Part shown: piece by piece, positions 1 to 11,407 of the stretch | Layout: every line of letters starts with the position of its first letter | Numbering within the stretch: position 1 is the first letter of the stretch | Assembly (NCBI GenBank): GCA_022264855.1 | Contig: JABYQU010000033.1 | Span: 62,001 to 126,000 of the forward strand | Reading direction: 5' to 3' | Source of the DNA: Lenzites betulinus | Taxonomy: Eukaryota; Basidiomycota; Agaricomycetes; Polyporales; Polyporaceae | Length of the DNA stretch: 64,000 bases | Notes under the pieces: model-generated | Database searches by the model: none | Told to the model about the DNA's origin: nothing | What the model saw: the letters and a program-made list of their open reading frames with translations, nothing else | Made by a program: the position numbers and the translations under genes

Positions 1-1067
1 GTCCAGTCTTCCTGTGTCTCCTCACGGATGTTAAACCCAGCACCTTGAGCTACCCCGGAGATGAGGGAGACAGCCAGACTAGTCAAGGAAGTCCCGAGCA
101 CCAAATGTGAAGAGCCTGTTTGCAGGGCGGTGTGTAGTAGAAGGACGCGGATAAGAGTTTGAACAGATGTGGTGACGGCGGTAGGCGTGGGTAGGGAGGA
201 GAGGTATGCACGGAGGGCGTCGAGAGGGGCTGATGATGGGGATTCGAAGGACTTCAGGAACAACGCTGGGATGAGGGTTAGTCGGGTCCGTGTTACTGAG
301 ATTACGAGAGGTATGTACCTTCATCTCTGAGGGTGACGCCAAGCTGTGGGGGATATGGCCTTCCGCCAATCTTTTCCCACCATGCGCGATCGAAGGCGTC
401 CTGTATTCGGAGAGAGACGAAGTCGAGTTCATCGTAGCGCTTCACGGACTGTGCGATCTCTTCTGACCTATCCTTCATCTACTTCAGTGGCATAAGCAAC
501 CATTCTCGCGCCATAATCAAACAGGACTTACCCCTGGGAAGGCATCACACACTTCGACATAGCACACAGTGACTTTCTTCCATACCCGCTCGTTTCGAGG
601 ATGGTCTCTCCCTCCCTCCGCGGGCATGGTAGACTTGTCGAGAGCAACATAGCATCTATGCACAAGATCCAGAAGAGATGATGATCCGAGTCCTCCGGAG
701 AAGCCGACAAGCAGGTTGCCTGTAGGCTTGAGTGCGGTCCGTCGGGGTCCGTCCGCCTTGGGGTTCACTGCCGGCTCCAGTGCACGGCGGAACCTGTGTA
801 CGACAAGCGGAATGAAGCAGTCTCTGTGGCATATATCATGAGTAAGAGAACAGGAAGGGCACTCGTTGAAGGACAGACTTGCAGTAGACGGCGTGTCTTA
901 TGACCAGGTTACCCGGGGCGGTCTTGCACTTTACGCAATTCTTCGTCTTATCGTACTTCTTGCGGCCTGGTGGGTTATCGGAATCAGCCCGAGCTCATGT
1001 GGACACTACACACATACGCACGCTCCATCAGCGCGTCCGCATCTGCGACGGGGTTTCCACAAGACAT
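1..1067 (-). CDS. CTU2: Cytoplasmic tRNA 2-thiolation protein 2 (partial, C-terminus off window)
   Basis: Ctu2/Ncs2 works with Ctu1/Ncs6 in the cytosol to thiolate wobble uridine-34 of tRNA-Lys, -Gln and -Glu, downstream of the Urm1 sulfur carrier. Five exons read cleanly on the minus strand: 1067-1022, 966-879, 823-532, 478-319 and 265 to the left edge. The N-terminus has a KCK..RHAVYCKDCF zinc-type cysteine cluster followed by RFRRALEP, and then the degenerate PP-loop GFSGGLGSSSLLDLV near residue 80, all hallmarks of Ctu2. Exon 4 holds RIQDAFDRAWW. The start ATG at 1067 opens MSCGNP. The gene is head-to-head with URK1, with 193 bp between start codons. Family assignment is firm; the C-terminal part lies outside the window. 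Confidence 0.93.
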
Positions 1068-1260
1068 GGTGGTCGGCTGAGTAAACGGAGTGCGCGCGGA
1101 GGATTTGCTCGCAGTGCGCAGATCTCGATCTTGATCGACAGTAGGCGCTCACCGGTACCTTCAGCCACCGAAAGGATGCAGCGCGGCTGGAGGTCGTGCT
1201 ATCAGGACATCCACCATCTCCCCTCGGGTTCTCTCTTGTATCTTCTTGGGTTTCCTTGAT

Positions 1261-3695
1261 ATGCAAGGGGAAGACACTGTCGAAAAGAGCGCACAGGCGC
1301 AACTGCTCGAGGTCCCTGTGCCTGTGCGCCCTCCTCTCTCCAGGACTGTTACGAATACACTGGGTCTGGGGCGGTCAGAGGTCCTCCTTCAGGCGAAGAA
1401 GAACACCATCCTCACGTCTCACGGACGACCACCATGGTATGGGGAGGAAGGAAACCATCTGTCTGACGCGTTTGTCATAGGTATCGCCGGTGAGTAACAT
1501 TGAATTTCGCTCTTTCCCACACATCTAAATGCAGGACGCGCACACCCGCAGGTGGTTCTGCGAGCGGAAAAGTTGTTTGCACACCTTGTGCACGACGTGA
1601 ACCTATTTTTACACCAACATCAGACCCATGTCGCGAGACGCATCGTTCAAGCACTTGGATCCATCCCTACTGTGGTCATTCTATCGCAGGTCAGATGAGT
1701 TCTGGGAGCATTGCTAGTAACGAGTCTAATGCCTCTACAGGATAGTTTCTACCGACGGCACTCTCCAGAAGATTTGAAACTCGCGTTTGCGAACCGGTAT
1801 GATTTTGATCACCCAGGTAAGTGTTGGCGGAATAAGCTCGGCACATGTCTCATATTCACTCGCGTGACACCAGATGCCATCGACATGCCACTGTTTGCTT
1901 CGGTATGTCATTCGTGTATTGCCCTTGGCGATTAAAGAGTACTAACAACTGAGACGTAACACCCTAGTGTCTCGCAGACTTGAAGGCGGGGAAGCAGACC
2001 AATATTCCGATATATTCGTTTACGCATCATCAACGCCTCGAGGAAACCAAATATCTCTATGGCGCTTCTATCATTATTGGTGGGTCATCTTTCAGGCGGT
2101 CATAAACATGCATTACTAAATCTATCAACAGTGGAAGGAATTCTTGCTTTACATGACGCAGATCTACGGTCCTTGTATGACCTCAAGGTAAGTCAACATC
2201 ATTCACTTGGAAAACCGACAGTTCTTAAAACATAAGCAAAGGTATTCGTTCAGTGCGACTCTGACCTTATGCTCGCTCGCCGCATCCGAAGAGATGTGAA
2301 GGAAAGAGGCCGCAGCGTGGACGGCATCCTGGAGCAGTAAGTGTAAATTACATATCGGCGGGACGAGGGTGTTTATGCTGCCCAAGGTACCTACGTTATG
2401 TGAAGCCTGCATACGACAACTTCGTGCAGCCCACCTCGCGTCACGCAAACATCGTATGTGTCCCCTGCCTACGTGTGACTGACTGATGTTTATTCAGTGA
2501 TGACCTCAGATTGTCCCGGGCTCAGAAAACACAATCGCTATTGAACTTATTGCCACCCACATTCGGCGCAAGATCGAGGACCGCTCGCGGTACTTGCGCG
2601 AGCAGCTAGCACGAATCGGACCTCGCGATTTGAGTCCCGGAGATCCGACCACTCAAGAGTTCCCCAATCTCACCGTCTTGCAGCTCACTCCGCAACTGCA
2701 GGTCCGTGCCCTCTGCCGTATTTCGACCCTGAGTTCTTACCGAATTGTTTACAGGGGATATTCACGATCCTTCGAGACAAGTCCACGCCGCGCGAGGATT
2801 TCATCTTCTTCACCGACCGTCTGTCGACATTCCTTAGTGAGAAGGCAATGGAGTTCCTTCCCTTTAAGCGGAAGTGCATCACTACGCCTGTTGATGCAAC
2901 GTACACCGGGAAGACGCTCTCTGTAGAGGTATACGCCGTCTCAATGCCTACCCAAATTTCTTGGTCGCTTACCGGGATTCAGCACGTCTGTGGAATATCC
3001 ATACTGAGATCGTAAGTGCTGACATTCATTTTGATATAACAACGCACTGAGTTGGCTGTAGAGGAGGGCCCCTCGAGCAAGGCTTACGTCGCGTCATCCA
3101 AGATATCCGCATGGGGTCTCTTCTCATCCAATCCGAAGTGCATACGGGCGAGCCCTTGCTACTGCACGCCATGCTCCCAGTATGCATCAGACAACGTCAT
3201 CTGGCGCAAAGCAGTTTCGTCTTCCTACTGGACGCCCAGGTCAGTACTCCGAATTACCGAGCGAATCCGGCAACCCGCAGCTTAGCCCCCGTTTCAGATT
3301 GGCACCGGCGCCGCAGCATTCATGGCGATCCGCGTGCTGCTTGATCACGGTGTCCCGCAAGAGAACATCATATTCGTCACATTCATTGTCGCGGCGTGCG
3401 GTGGCGTGCGGGTACTGCAGCACGCGTTCCCCAAAGTGCGCATCGTGTGTGGCGCCGTCGATCCCATCCTGCGGGAGTCGTGGGCTTTATGGGATACACC
3501 GCCAGAAGCGAAGGAAGGTGAGGAGGGCATATCAACAGTTCAAACGAAGGCGGATGCAGAGGACGAGGGAAGGAAGGTTTGGGTGGTCGAGCCTGGCATG
3601 GGCCATATCGGTGAGCGCATCAGTCATCTTATGGTGATGCTCGCCATTGACAATAACGATGGGGACAACCATAAGGCGATCGATACTACTTGTAA
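1261..3695 (+). CDS. URK1: Uridine kinase (uridine/cytidine kinase with C-terminal UPRT-like domain)
   Basis: Phosphorylates uridine and cytidine to UMP/CMP in pyrimidine salvage (cytosol). Fifteen exons: 1261-1489, 1552-1571, 1624-1689, 1741-1816, 1874-1902, 1968-2079, 2132-2187, 2242-2336, 2387-2453, 2510-2701, 2755-2928, 2983-3011, 3062-3239, 3298-3610, 3676-3695, giving 551 residues. The P-loop reads GGSASGKT (around residue 80), split by two introns; it is followed by QDSFYRR, DFDHPDAID and VEGILALHD, the usual uridine kinase blocks. The C-terminal third, with ISILRSGGPLEQGLRR, LLDAQIGTGAAA and the end GMGHIGDRYYL, is the uracil-phosphoribosyltransferase-like domain found in eukaryotic uridine kinases. 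An acidic insert lies before the last block. The ATG at 1261 is the first in-frame methionine. A 20-nt exon is unusually small but keeps phase and restores the P-loop. Confidence 0.95.
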
Positions 3696-4504
3696 TTGGC
3701 CTTGGCGCGGCAACCTGAGAACTTTGCCGGAATGCTTGTATACTATAGCTGGCACAGCATGTGGCCGCTACTCCCTGATGACGGAGTGCGGTACTCGTAA
3801 TCGAGTGCAAGTATACGGCTGACTTTGGCCGACAGGTGAGTTCTTCAATCTATGTCGTCCCAATACTTCTACCGGGTGACATGTCGGACTTTTCCAAAGG
3901 AGATACGGCTGCGCCGAATCAAGGTTAATTGTGTTAGTGAGCGTCGTTGACCACGTTTCATTGCGAGTAAGGGACATGTTCTCAGGCGAGCTCAACAAGC
4001 CGCTCCGTACATCGGAAAGGTGCATTGGTCAGCTACGTAGCTGCGTACTGGAGTCATCTCTTTCGAACCCATAGACTCAGAGTGAGTGCGCACACGCGAT
4101 ACCACTGAACGAGTCAAGTCAGGATCGATCGCGCGTCAACAATTACTGCGTGCGCGATAGCAATGCGTATAAATATGACTGACCACACACATCCTACTCT
4201 CTCCCCCGCCCAGAGCACTTGTCACCTGAAGTGCCTTTCCAGCTCGTTCCCAGGACCACCGCGAGCGCGACTATTGCGTGAGTGAACTTCTTTTTGGCGC
4301 GCGTACGTACGTACGATACCCAGGTTGATACGATCGATCGTCGACTGTAGCAGTTTGAACGCCTCCTGCCCTGTATACGTTCAACAGCACCCCATCCCGG
4401 TAGGTGCCAGATATTCTCTCCAGCTCGGTATCCGGAGGCATTGGCAATAGTAACAAGTGCTGAACACCGCATTAGCAGACACAGCACTCACTCATTATTT
4501 GCAA
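3696..4504. other. Intergenic, no gene seen
   Basis: Between the URK1 stop and the start of the class V PLP enzyme. Open frames here are short and on both strands; none carries recognisable motifs. The right half must include the promoter and 5' leader of the downstream gene. Confidence 0.6.
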
Positions 4505-6454
4505 ATGCCGATCCGCGAGTTGACGCCCGTCGCAGGGGAGGCATATGACGCGAGTCAGGCGCCCCCGCCTTTCGGACACCCGCTCAAGGCCTACTTTGCT
4601 CTTGACGAGAACTACGTGAACCTCAATAATGGTATAGTGCCATACGCTAACCTTCGTACAATGCCCGGCAAACTGATCGTTGACTAATCATAGGTTCATA
4701 TGGCTCCCCACCGCTGCCCGTTCTCTATGCGGCTGCCAAGCGAGGAATTGAGATTGAGCGGAACCCTGACAAGTTCCACCGTATGGATTTCAAGCCCCTT
4801 CTAGCGAAGGCCCGGTAGGCCGTCGCATCTGGGAGATACTTCCCTTCAGCATACTTACGTATGCTTTTCAGAGAGAACGTCGCCAAGCTCATTGGCGCCC
4901 AGGCCGATGAGGTAGTCCTCGTTCCAAATGCCACTCACGCCCTCAACACTGTTCTGAGGAACTTTGAGTGGCGTGAGGGAGACGTCATCATCCAAGGTCT
5001 GTCGGAACATATTCTCGATCAGCATATATGCTGACGTAGTGCCGTGCTTTGCACAATTGTTGTTGAATCAGCCTCGACGACATACGGTGCGGTCGCTAAC
5101 ACGGTCCGCTACCTCGCAGACCGCTCAGAGCAGCCGCGCCCGGAGTTTGTCACGCTTCAGTACACGTTCCCTCTCACGCACGAGCAGATCCTCGACATTT
5201 TCCGCGCTAAGCTTCGGGAGGTGAAACAGGCACACTCGCAGACAGCGTTCACGGATGTTCCACCGCTCTCTCCGGGCCATGCAGAGGCCACCCACGGACA
5301 GGGCAACAAGCTCGTCGCGGTCATCGACTCGATCACCGCCAACCCGGGCGCTCTGATGCCGTGGAAGGAGATTGTGCGCATTTGCCAAGAGGAGGGCGTG
5401 TGGACAGTCATTGACGCAGCGCACAGTATCGGTCAAGAGGTCAGTGGACCTATGGCATCGATATACATTACTAGTACTGACGCATCATTGGGCACACGTA
5501 TAGTTTGGTCTCAACTTGAGCGAGTCGAAGCCCGACTTCTGGCTCTCCAACTGCCACAAGTGGATGTATGCTAAGAGGGGGTGCGCGGTGCTCTATGTGC
5601 CTAAACGGTTCGTTCGTGTACTTCTACGCTTTTGAACGAGCGATGCTGATGACCATGCAGGAACCAGTATATCATCAAATCCTCTATCCCCACCTCGCAC
5701 GACTATGTTTCCCCAACTAGCGAAAAAGCGAAGACGCATGGGACACAGTTCGTTCAACAACACGAATGTAGGGGATCGCATTCCTTACATGCATTCTGTT
5801 ACTGACACAGTTACTTCAGGGACTGGAACGATGGACTTGGCGCCGTTCTTGAGCGTGACAGACGGTAAGCAATCTGGAAACCACCCTGCCGAGTGTAACG
5901 AGGGCTGAAATTGTGATGTCACAGCCATCGCCTTCCGTCAGTGGTTGGGCGGCGAGAAGGCCATCAACGAGTATTGTCATAAGCTCGCGCTCGACGGCGG
6001 CAAGCGGCTGGCCGAGGTCGTGGACACGCGCGTATTGGATCCAGACGGCGAGCTCACGCTCCATATGGTACGCTATTGTAACGCTCTCTCATACCCTAGC
6101 TAGTCCTCTAAGACGTTCACTGTTAAGCCCAACGTCCAACTCCCGCTTCCTGTAGAGAAGACCAAGGGGGAGGTCTACACGCCCGAGCAGCTCTCGACGA
6201 TCTACACTATGCTTCTGGAGAAGCTCCTGTTGGAATGGAAGACATTCGCCGCCGTCTATTTCCATGGGGGTGCCTGGTGGTGTCGGTGCAGCGCTCAGGT
6301 CTACAATGAGGTGAGCTGCTGCGCATGCGGGTATCTGTGAATATCGCCTCACGCCGTCCGCTGCAAGGTCTCCGATTTCGAATACCTAGGCAAAGCGTTC
6401 AACGCGATCTGCAAGGATATCAAAGAGACCGTCTTGGTAGATAAAACTGCTTAA
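4505..6454 (+). CDS. Class V PLP-dependent aminotransferase-fold enzyme (isopenicillin-N-epimerase/Egt2-like)
   Basis: Ten exons: 4505-4631, 4694-4814, 4872-4996, 5072-5439, 5504-5607, 5661-5767, 5820-5864, 5925-6067, 6113 (or 6128)-6310, 6368-6454; about 470 residues. Class V signatures are clear: [16 protein letters not shown] near the N-terminus, [24 protein letters not shown] (PLP-contacting Asp), and [12 protein letters not shown] with the Schiff-base lysine. [15 protein letters not shown] is typical of fungal isopenicillin-N-epimerase-like proteins. In fungi this subfamily includes hercynylcysteine sulfoxide lyase (Egt2) of ergothioneine synthesis, so Egt2 or a related C-S lyase is a reasonable but unproven role; no Egt1 gene lies nearby. 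The start of exon 9 has two acceptable AG sites, changing five residues. No signal peptide is seen. Confidence 0.88.
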
Positions 6455-7098
6455 GTTTGTAAGTTTGCGGAAAAGGTTGGAAGGTGCGTTCAACGCTCCA
6501 TTCCTCAGTCTTCTAGGTGCTAGGATGTTCATTTGGCATATCTACAGAATCAAAAACCGTTGAGGATCGGATATCGGCCTTGTACCAGCACAATCACGCC
6601 ACTTAACCGAATATGAATTCGTACGGCACCACATAGGTCATCGGATTGAACTCCTTTGTATTCCGATACACACGCACCGGAGGCAATACGTAAGGATGGT
6701 CATTGAGTTTGTCAAATCGCCGCCCGTAACCTCTTAAGCGGTATCGTACACGGGGCTGCATGCATGAGGGTTCGCTCACACGAACCGTCCCAACAAACCA
6801 CCAGAAGTCTCTTCGGGTGAGGAGTGGGCCTCTCACACCTGCTCTTCCATGTGTTCTAGCAGCAGTGGTACTTCCGACATCAAAGACTGCCTTGATGATC
6901 TTGTCGGGTTCAGAATGGGGCGCCCGAAGCGAATTCATGCGATGGCATCTGCGGCGAGAAGGCGGGTTGGGCGCGATACACTGTTGATAAAGCATATGTC
7001 GGGTAGTAGGTACCTGAGTGCCACACTCACTATAATATTCACAGACAGCGCCGTTCCGCGCGCACCAGAACCAGGACCACCCCTCCCCACACCTCATC
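6455..7098. other. Intergenic, no gene seen
   Basis: Contains the 3' end of the PLP-enzyme transcript and the promoter of the first alpha/beta-hydrolase. Overlapping open frames on both strands (for example 6603-7130 minus) lack family motifs and show no sustained coding codon use. Confidence 0.5.
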
Positions 7099-8380
7099 AT
7101 GGCGGCCACATACTCTGGACCACTGCACATTTACGAAGACTCCGGGGCGCCGGCGGGCAGCCAGAACTTCACCACGGTGGTGATCCTGCATGGCTTTACG
7201 TGGCACGGAGGTCAGCAAACGTCCCTTGGGCGGTCTCAAACAACTTGACCCTCACCATTGCGTGTGCAGCTGTCTTCACGAAACTGATCCCGCTGGCGCA
7301 CCCGCACAACGCGCGGATCCTCACGATCAACCGCCGCGACTACCCGGGGAGCACGCCGTTCACGCCGGAAGAGCGCGCACTCCTCCCTGCCCTGACCCCG
7401 ACAGACTTGGAAGACGCTGAGAAGGTCGCGGTATCGAAGCGCAACCTTGACTCGTTCGCGGAGGCGCGCGCGCGCGAGCTGTACGACCTCCTCGTGCACC
7501 TCGTCAAAACCGGAAATGTCTCAAAGCCCGACCGCGCGAACAACACGGGCGGTATCGTGGTCGTGGGGTGGTCGCTCGGGGGCGGATGGGTCACCAACCT
7601 CCTCGCACACGCGCCGTCCTTCTCTGATGGAGACATCAATCTCGGCGAATATGTACGGCGCGCTGTCTTGTATGGTATGTGTCTGCGCGCTCGCCGTGGC
7701 TCGACCTAGTGTGTTCACAAGTGAGTGTTGATCTTTGTACAGATGTGACAGACATACCTCTCGGCGTACCCCCACCCGAGAAGCCGGTGTACATTCCGAT
7801 TTTCGACACCACGATCCCGCTCGAGGAGCGCATCCCCGTGTTCTTGAGGTGGATCACCGGCTACTTTCCGCACGGAAACACTCCCGAGACGCTGGAGGAC
7901 AAGACCCCATTGCAAGATCCGCCCCCGACGGCGGCGGCACTCACCCCCCAGCAGCTGGCCGACCTCACATGCATGGCGCCTGGGACAACTGGCGGATCAG
8001 ACGACGATCTAGTATTCGCCGGATCGAGTCTCGGGCTGTTCAAGTCGCTGAAGGAGCGGGCACTCTACCTTCCGGAGGGTGCGGACGGCAGCGATGCGTG
8101 GCACAAAGTGGAGATACGCAGTGTGACGTGCGAGAGGTCGATCAGCCCTACCCTGTGGGGCAGGATAATGTTGAAGAAGGAGTACGAGGAGGCGAAAACG
8201 AAAGGCTTGCCGATTCGTGATATCCAATTCGTGGCCATCCCCGGCGCGAATCACTTCGTACGTGAACTCGCTCCAGATCATGTGCGACGGGCTGGCTAAT
8301 GGCGTGCCCTTCAGGTTCACTGGGATCAACCGGAAAATGCTTTGCGATCTATGCTTGACAACGTGGATGTAGTTGAGTAG
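7099..8380 (+). CDS. Alpha/beta-hydrolase family protein, tandem copy 1
   Basis: Four exons (7099-7210, 7270-7674, 7743-8257, 8315-8380) encode 365 residues. The protein has an oxyanion-type HGFTWHG after strand beta-3 (around residue 33), the nucleophile elbow GWSLGG (serine near residue 150) and a late GANHFVHWDQP carrying a likely catalytic histidine. There is no signal peptide, so a cytosolic enzyme is likely; the substrate is unknown. Intron phases are 1, 1 and 0, the same in the two downstream paralogues, showing tandem duplication. This copy looks intact. The ATG at 7099 precedes MAATYSGPLHIYEDSG, which aligns with the paralogues' N-termini. Confidence 0.9.
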
Positions 8381-8894
8381 AAAGCTGCAGCTAAAGGAAG
8401 TGCACAAGACGGACTGTACAATCTATTCTTACCCCTCTTTATGGTGAAGTACGGCAAGCCCACTTTCGCAGAGGGATCCGCACCCACCGGTGCCACTACC
8501 AAGACGCCGGGGTGGTAAACAGCAAGTCAGTCATACGAATTATGTCTCAAGCCGTATAACCCCGCGTTGTGTGTTCTAGGCTATCTAGCATGCTACAGGA
8601 AAGAACCCGATCATGGACCAGGTATTGCATACGACGTGTCCGTCTGGATGGTATTACTCACTAGGATGACCATTTGCCGCTGCGTGCCGCGTCGTGCTGG
8701 GTAAGGTGGCCACTACTTGCGAGTAGAAACCGAAGCGCTGCCCTCTGTGTGCCTGAGTTTAGCTATAGCAGAGCGCCATTAAGAAGGGATGATGCGCTCG
8801 AAACGGGCGGGGTGCGCGACTATAAAGAGTTCTGTACGGCCCCTGTGTGCAGGTCTCACATTGAACTTACCTCTGATTCTCGCTGGGTTAGACC
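8381..8894. other. Intergenic spacer between hydrolase copies 1 and 2
   Basis: No gene-like frame. It must contain the end of copy 1's transcript and the promoter of copy 2. Confidence 0.6.
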
Positions 8895-10199
8895 ATGATC
8901 GCCGAGTTCAAGAGCCCCCTCCACATCCTCGAAGACTCCGGGGTTCCAACGGGAAGCACAGACTACACGACCGTGGTCCTGGTGCATGGCTTCACCTGGC
9001 ACAGTGGTGAGCATAGGACAATCTCAGCACTGCCAAGTTCATTGACGTACTGACTTTCCGCCAGGAACGTTCAAGAAACTTATCCCACTCGCACATTCGA
9101 GCAACGCGCGTGTCGTTCTGGTGAATCGCGGCGACTACCTGGGAAGCAAGCCCTTAACAGAAACAGAGCGCGCACTCCTCCCTTCAATCTGGGCGCCCGG
9201 ATTGCAGGTGGACGCCGGGGATGCCGAAGATGCAGAAATCGCGGCAGCTAAAGAAAAGCTTGAGACGTTCATGGCGCATAGAGCACGCGAGCTACACGAC
9301 CTCTTGGTAGAACTCGTCCAGCGCGGCGGCGTACTGAAGGCAAATCACAAGAACAACAAGGGCGGGATCATCATCGCCGGATGGTCCCTTGGCGGCAGCT
9401 TCATGAACGCGCTTCTCGCGCACGTCGCATCCATCCCTGTAGGCGACGTTAAGCTCAGCGACTTTATGCGGCGGGTCGTACTTCTAGGTATTTACTCACA
9501 AATCTTCTTCGGCCGATTGGCTTAACGTAGTCCGCCGTCCTTCATCCATGACAGATACACCCGTCGTGCCTTTTGGCCTCTCCCGCACGCCGAAGAACAC
9601 GTACAGCCCAATGTTCGACCCCAGCATCGCAGAAGAGGACAGACAGCGAGTATTCAATAGCTGGGTGAGCGGATATTACCAGCACGGAGACACCCTGCAG
9701 GGTCAACCCCTGCTCCATCCGCCACCCACGATCTCGACCCTCACGCCTGAGGAGATTGCCAGCTTGACATGCGAGGGTCCCGGAGCCCCGGGAGGGTCGG
9801 ACGAGATCTTGATGCACTCGGGAGCTAGGGTTGGACTGTTCAAGTCGATGCGGGAGCGTGCGCTGTATCTGCCAGGAGGTGATTTGGTTGGAGACCCGTG
9901 GCAAAAGGTAGAGGTACGATTCGTCGCTTGCGAAAACAGCATCCCCAGCGTCTATTTGGTCGTAAAAGGGCTTCAAGAGGAGATCGAAGAAGCGAATGTG
10001 AAGGGTCTTCCAATGAGAGACGTACGGATTGTCCGTGTTCAAGGCGCGAACCATTTCGTACGTGTTGTTTCAAGTCGTGGGCATCGGTCATGCATCATGA
10101 CTAGGACTGACATGTATACTGTTTCTCCAGGTTCAGTGGGATGCACCGGCGAAAACATTGCGGGCTTTACTTGGAAACGACGATGTAGTGTCTGAGTAG
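8895..10199 (+). CDS. Alpha/beta-hydrolase family protein, tandem copy 2
   Basis: Four exons (8895-9006, 9065-9487, 9555-10057, 10131-10199) encode 368 residues. It aligns end to end with copy 1: LHILEDSGVPTGST at the N-terminus, HGFTWHSG, the elbow GWSLGG, DTPVVPFGL after the second intron, and GANHFVQWDAP at the last exon junction. Intron phases 1, 1 and 0 match copy 1. All reading-frame joins are clean, so this copy appears functional. Most divergence is in the cap region between the second intron and the C-terminal histidine motif, which would fit altered substrate choice (inference). Confidence 0.9.
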
Positions 10200-11407
10200 G
10201 AGCTGTGATTACTAGAGGTGTTTATCATACAGCCTTTTCTTTACGAGCGTCACCTGAGTACTTGTAAACCCATAGACTCTTCAGTAGCAGCGTTGGTCGG
10301 AGAGTACATGGCAGAGAGGACTCGGAGGAGCTTTCGAAGGTGCGCGTCGATTTCGACACACGCTCTCACGACGCGAAGTGTCACATCCACATGATGAGCT
10401 GTCACACCGTGGTGCTCACCGGAACGGCTGCAGGGGCGTTTCTTCCCGCCACCACCATTCATCCCGTGTGCCCCTTCGTGAATGCCTCATCATTCTGCTA
10501 AGTCATGGCGACGACATTAATCCCTACATTTTTACAGGAGAATTGAGGTGGCGTGGTCCTGGGATAGCCTGTGCGGTTCGCGAACACAATGCCCGGGTGC
10601 CTTGTACGGACCTTGCGCAAAGAGCGCCATCTTGCCGACTTGCCGAAAACGTCTGACAAGTATGAGAACAGGGACAGGCAAGAGATCGGTACCTAGAACG
10701 ATGGGATTGCTGATTTTATACCGTATCCATCTCTGCAGGACGATCGCCGGACGTTGTGTGGGCATTATTGCATCAGCTGGTGTATCTGAGTCCTGCAAAA
10801 CATGCGGCCATGAAGCCTCTCGGACATTGTGAGGCGCGTCGATGACCGGCTAGGGGTGAGGGAGCCGGTCAGTTGCTCTCGGTGAGAACCCGCGACCTGC
10901 GTTGAGTCAGTCTCTGTGCAGTTTGCAGACATTGGGGTTCCTCATGTGGCCAATATCGTGCGCGGGGAGGGTTCCGGATGCTTTGCGGTACGTAACATAT
11001 GAACATTATTTGAACGTTATCCTTGTACTGCACGCGCTGAACACTGTATCTGGCTTCCTAACATCGTGAACTCGTTAACTCCATTCGAAGAGTAATCGCG
11101 CACTTTGTCCACGCACAAGAGCAGCGGCGTTGCACGTCCACGCCCGTGCCACACTGATGACAGGATGAGCTCCGCCCGACGATGTGTGGGGTCTTTTGGA
11201 CAGCGCTCCAACAGTTGTAGGTTCTCTGAGGCACCGCATATAGATAGATGACTGACCTATTGAACCGAACCTAGTGCTAATATACCACAACCGTAGCTCG
11301 AATCCTAGCGGATATAAGATGGATGGAGGGTGCTTGACGGACAGAACACCTCTAAAGCCCCCCCCCCCCCCCCCCTGCAACTAAGGCTAGCTCATCACAG
11401 CAAGGAA
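10200..11407. other. Intergenic, 1.2 kb, no gene seen
   Basis: Spacer between hydrolase copies 2 and 3. Short frames on both strands have no motifs. It includes an 18-base cytosine run at 11358-11375, close upstream of copy 3. Confidence 0.5.
11358..11375 (+). repeat. Homopolymer tract, 18 C
   Basis: Uninterrupted run of 18 cytosines 32 bp upstream of the start codon of hydrolase copy 3. Such tracts mutate easily and are also hard to sequence, so the exact length is uncertain. Confidence 0.95.
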
